Made by a program: the position numbers and the translations under genes | Part shown: one piece after another, positions 62,246-64,000 of the stretch | Layout: every line of letters starts with the position of its first letter | Numbering within the stretch: the first letter of the stretch is position 1 | The notes under the pieces: generated by a model | The model's input: only the letters and a program-made list of their open reading frames with translations | Databases searched by the model: none | Told to the model about the DNA's origin: nothing | Assembly: GCA_004020315.1 (NCBI GenBank) | Contig: SAQG01000008.1 | Location: forward strand, 62,001-126,000 | DNA: 64,000 bases | Direction: 5' to 3' | Source of the DNA: Mesorhizobium sp. | GTDB lineage: Bacteria > Pseudomonadota > Alphaproteobacteria > Rhizobiales > Rhizobiaceae

Positions 62246-62602
62246 ATGGCCAAGTCCAGCAACGACAAGCGCATTGACTACGTCGAGTTTTCCGTCGGCG
62301 ACATCGCGCGCTCGCGCGACTTCTATGAAAAGGCCTTCGGCTGGTCCTTCAAGGACTACGGGCCGAGCTATTGCGAGTTCAATGACGGCCGCCTGACCGG
62401 CGGCTTCGCTCTCGGCAGCCAGAGCAAGGCGGCAGGCGGGCCGCTGGTGATCCTCTATGCCGACGAGCTTGATGAGACCCAGCGCCGCGTCGAGGAGGCT
62501 GGCGGAAAGATCGTCAAGCCCGCCTATTCCTTCCCGGGCGGCCGCCGCTTCCACTTCTCCGATCCGGACGGCTATGAGCTGGCCGTGTGGTCGGAGAAGT
62601 GA
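62246..62602 (+). CDS. VOC-family (glyoxalase-like) protein
   Basis: A 118-residue protein with two beta-alpha-beta-beta-beta units. It contains IDYVEFSVGDIARSRDFYEK, FGWSFKDYGPSYCEF, and the end FHFSDPDGYELAVWSEK. The Glu of the last motif and the acidic positions may bind a metal. It resembles small VOC proteins encoded beside AraC-type regulators. The reaction is unknown. A terminator follows. Confidence 0.9.
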   Translation: MAKSSNDKRIDYVEFSVGDIARSRDFYEKAFGWSFKDYGPSYCEFNDGRLTGGFALGSQSKAAGGPLVILYADELDETQRRVEEAGGKIVKPAYSFPGGRRFHFSDPDGYELAVWSEK

Positions 62603-62611
62603 GGAAGCAGA

Positions 62612-62644
62612 AGGGGCGCCGAGCAGAGCCCGGCGCCTCTTTCG
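62612..62644 (+). terminator. Rho-independent terminator after the VOC gene
   Basis: AGGGGCGCCG pairs with CGGCGCCTCT (one G-T) around a nine-base loop and runs into TTT. It closes the AraC-SRPBCC-VOC operon. Confidence 0.8.
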
Positions 62645-62870
62645 AATGGTTTGGGGCCGAATGGTTTAGGCGGGGCCATCGGGACTTAATGCGGCTCTTG
62701 GCGCCAGGAGCGGATATGAACACCTGACCGGGCGAACCACCAGGGATCCGATTGCGCGACTGGTGTCCCTGCGCTGAACCACCCCTTTAGAAATGCCTGC
62801 ACTGCTGTTGTAACAAATTATTCTCACATCGTATAAGGCTGGCTGAGGACCATCGCATACCGCACGGCGC

Positions 62871-63452
62871 ATGACGGAACCGACACGAACGACAGTCCGG
62901 CAAAGACTGTATGCTTTTTTGATCGCTGGCCTGGGCGGGCTGGCCGCATCGGCAATCTCGTTTTCGATGACGCTCTACGAAGCTGCCCATCCGCCAAAGA
63001 CGCCTGTCGTGCAAGCAGGCCAGCAGATCGATACCGGTCGCTGGTTTGTGACCTTGCGAACGGCACGTGTCGGAACCGTGCCGCCAACAGGCGTTCCCCC
63101 TTCGCGGCCTGTGCAGCTTGTGATGGTGGATCTGGATGTGGTGAACCGTTCCGCCACCCCGAACAACGTGCTCTATCGCGTCGTCACGCTCAGCGCGCCG
63201 GCGCAAAAGCTGCCGATGCCAACGGTTTATCTCGATCGCGACAAGTATCTGGCGGGATATTTCAATCCCAACATGCCGGAACGCCTTACCATGGCTTGGG
63301 AGTGGCCGGCCGGTGTGCCCGTGCCCGACAAGGTGACGATCACCGTCACCGGCCAGATCTACAAGCTGCGCGACAATCTCTACGGCGCAAGCGGGTGGTA
63401 CGACCGTGATCCCGTTGCGACGGTCGATCTGCCGGTGGAGAAGGCGCCATGA
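62871..63452 (+). CDS. Membrane-anchored protein of unknown function
   Basis: A 193-residue protein. The N-terminal segment RLYAFLIAGLGGLAASAISF is a single membrane anchor, and the rest is predicted beta-rich and extracytoplasmic (VQLVMVDLDVVNRSATPNNV, then KVTITVTGQIYKLRD). The domain recalls the immunoglobulin-like DUF4352 type but no certain match is made. It overlaps the next gene by four bases; that gene encodes a second anchored beta-rich protein. Confidence 0.75.
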   Translation: MTEPTRTTVRQRLYAFLIAGLGGLAASAISFSMTLYEAAHPPKTPVVQAGQQIDTGRWFVTLRTARVGTVPPTGVPPSRPVQLVMVDLDVVNRSATPNNVLYRVVTLSAPAQKLPMPTVYLDRDKYLAGYFNPNMPERLTMAWEWPAGVPVPDKVTITVTGQIYKLRDNLYGASGWYDRDPVATVDLPVEKAP

Positions 63453-64000
63453 TGCGCATGGTGCGTTCGGCGCTTGCGCTGCTGTTCGCTGCCGCCGTGC
63501 TCTACGCCATGCAGCATACGCGTCCACTGTACAGCGACATTACATCGCCGATAGCCTCTTCGGGCGGCATGAACAAGCGTGTGGAGGGCCGCGCGTTCGC
63601 GCTTTCGCTGGACAGCGCCAGGGTGGCGCGTGTTCTCAACATCGAGACCTTCGGGAAGTCAAAGCCCTACACGAGTTCCGGTGTATGGGTTGTGGTCGAA
63701 GGCGAGGCCGAGGCGAAATTCGAGACCTTGGGTCTCACATCGGGCGAGTGGCTAAGCGGCAGCGGCGTCCGTTATGTCCTGACCGACCGCGTGCCGGCGA
63801 CGATCGAAATGATGCCGGGGGATGTCTACCAGCCCGGCCTGCCACGTCGTGTCCTTCTGGTGTTCGAAGTGCCGGAGGATGCTGTCGCCGGCGGGACCGT
63901 CGTGGTCGCACGCACAAAATTGCTGCCGCTCGACGACGAGATCCGCATCACCACGGATGTTTCCGGCAAAGACATCGAGCCCGCGATCACCATCCGCCGC
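63449..64000 (+). CDS. Membrane-anchored protein of unknown function (partial, runs off the window)
   Basis: The frame opens with ATGATG overlapping the previous stop and stays open for 184 codons to the window end. The N-terminal VRSALALLFAAAVLYAMQ is a membrane anchor. The visible rest is beta-rich, including SSGVWVVVEGEAEAKFETLG and PRRVLLVFEVPEDAVAGGTV. It resembles the preceding protein in architecture, so the pair may form a membrane complex with genes beyond the edge. Confidence 0.72.
   Translation, partial: MMRMVRSALALLFAAAVLYAMQHTRPLYSDITSPIASSGGMNKRVEGRAFALSLDSARVARVLNIETFGKSKPYTSSGVWVVVEGEAEAKFETLGLTSGEWLSGSGVRYVLTDRVPATIEMMPGDVYQPGLPRRVLLVFEVPEDAVAGGTVVVARTKLLPLDDEIRITTDVSGKDIEPAITIRR

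Overview
The window reads as chromosome of a high-GC alphaproteobacterium, most likely Mesorhizobium or a close Phyllobacteriaceae relative. The inference rests on gene content: a sox cluster with flavocytochrome c sulfide dehydrogenase, a phosphatidylcholine synthase of the rhizobial type, an IalB-family protein, rpiA-DUF2059-gor, DUF1289/DUF971/DUF2182/DUF1326 genes and many short ATGA-type overlaps. No prophage, insertion sequence, CRISPR array or integrase was recognised.

Layout. 1-3376: the 3' end of a cytochrome-like gene followed by soxF-X-Y-Z-A in one tightly overlapping operon (sulfide/thiosulfate oxidation; soxB and soxCD are not in view). 3594-7676: a LysR regulator divergent from a Tat-exported aldo/keto reductase and a Tat-exported flavodoxin, then a cupin and small unknown genes. 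7808-12591: dusA, an AraC-SDR-SDR module flanked by 39-bp direct repeats, and a DUF1289-aspartic protease pair. 12761-18547: cobT, a DivJ/PleC-like histidine kinase, a membrane-anchored nuclease, a GST, a uracil-DNA glycosylase family protein, an Lrp regulator and a DUF3299 protein. 18595-20715: a GNAT/AlkD pair that looks like one frameshifted fusion gene, and a 3-hydroxyisobutyrate-dehydrogenase-like enzyme. 20779-23210: polar amino-acid ABC importer genes without the ATPase. 23426-26723: mobB, mobA, an EamA transporter and moaA with a ModE-like box.

26864-31341 holds small enzymes with divergent regulators: MarR/alpha-beta hydrolase with twin operators, and TetR/SDR with a long inverted repeat. 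31554-38651 holds an L,D-transpeptidase, tRNA-Val(CAC), gph, rpiA, DUF2059 and gor. 38673-46354 holds a beta-lactamase-family remnant, an SbmA/YddA-like ABC exporter, a FrnE-like DsbA, a lone peptide-binding protein, IalB, HspQ and a frameshifted AEC transporter. 46331-50971 holds a UbiH-family oxygenase and a DUF2182-DUF1326-pcs-qor operon. 51109-55885 is a complete BMP-type nucleoside ABC importer ending in a strong terminator. 55943-64000 holds a beta-propeller protein with a divergent LysR gene, a mosaic palindromic repeat, rimO, terC, an AraC-SRPBCC-VOC operon and two membrane-anchored unknown genes, the last running off the right edge.

Most of the window is ordinary chromosomal core. 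The observations most worth checking are the direct-repeat-flanked AraC-SDR-SDR insertion between dusA and the aspartic protease gene, the split AlkD-GNAT fusion, the atypical SoxY C-terminus, the group of Tat-exported reductases, and several clear operator palindromes. Start sites were moved inward where a Shine-Dalgarno sequence favoured a downstream codon. All functions are inferred from recognised motifs; no database search was run.
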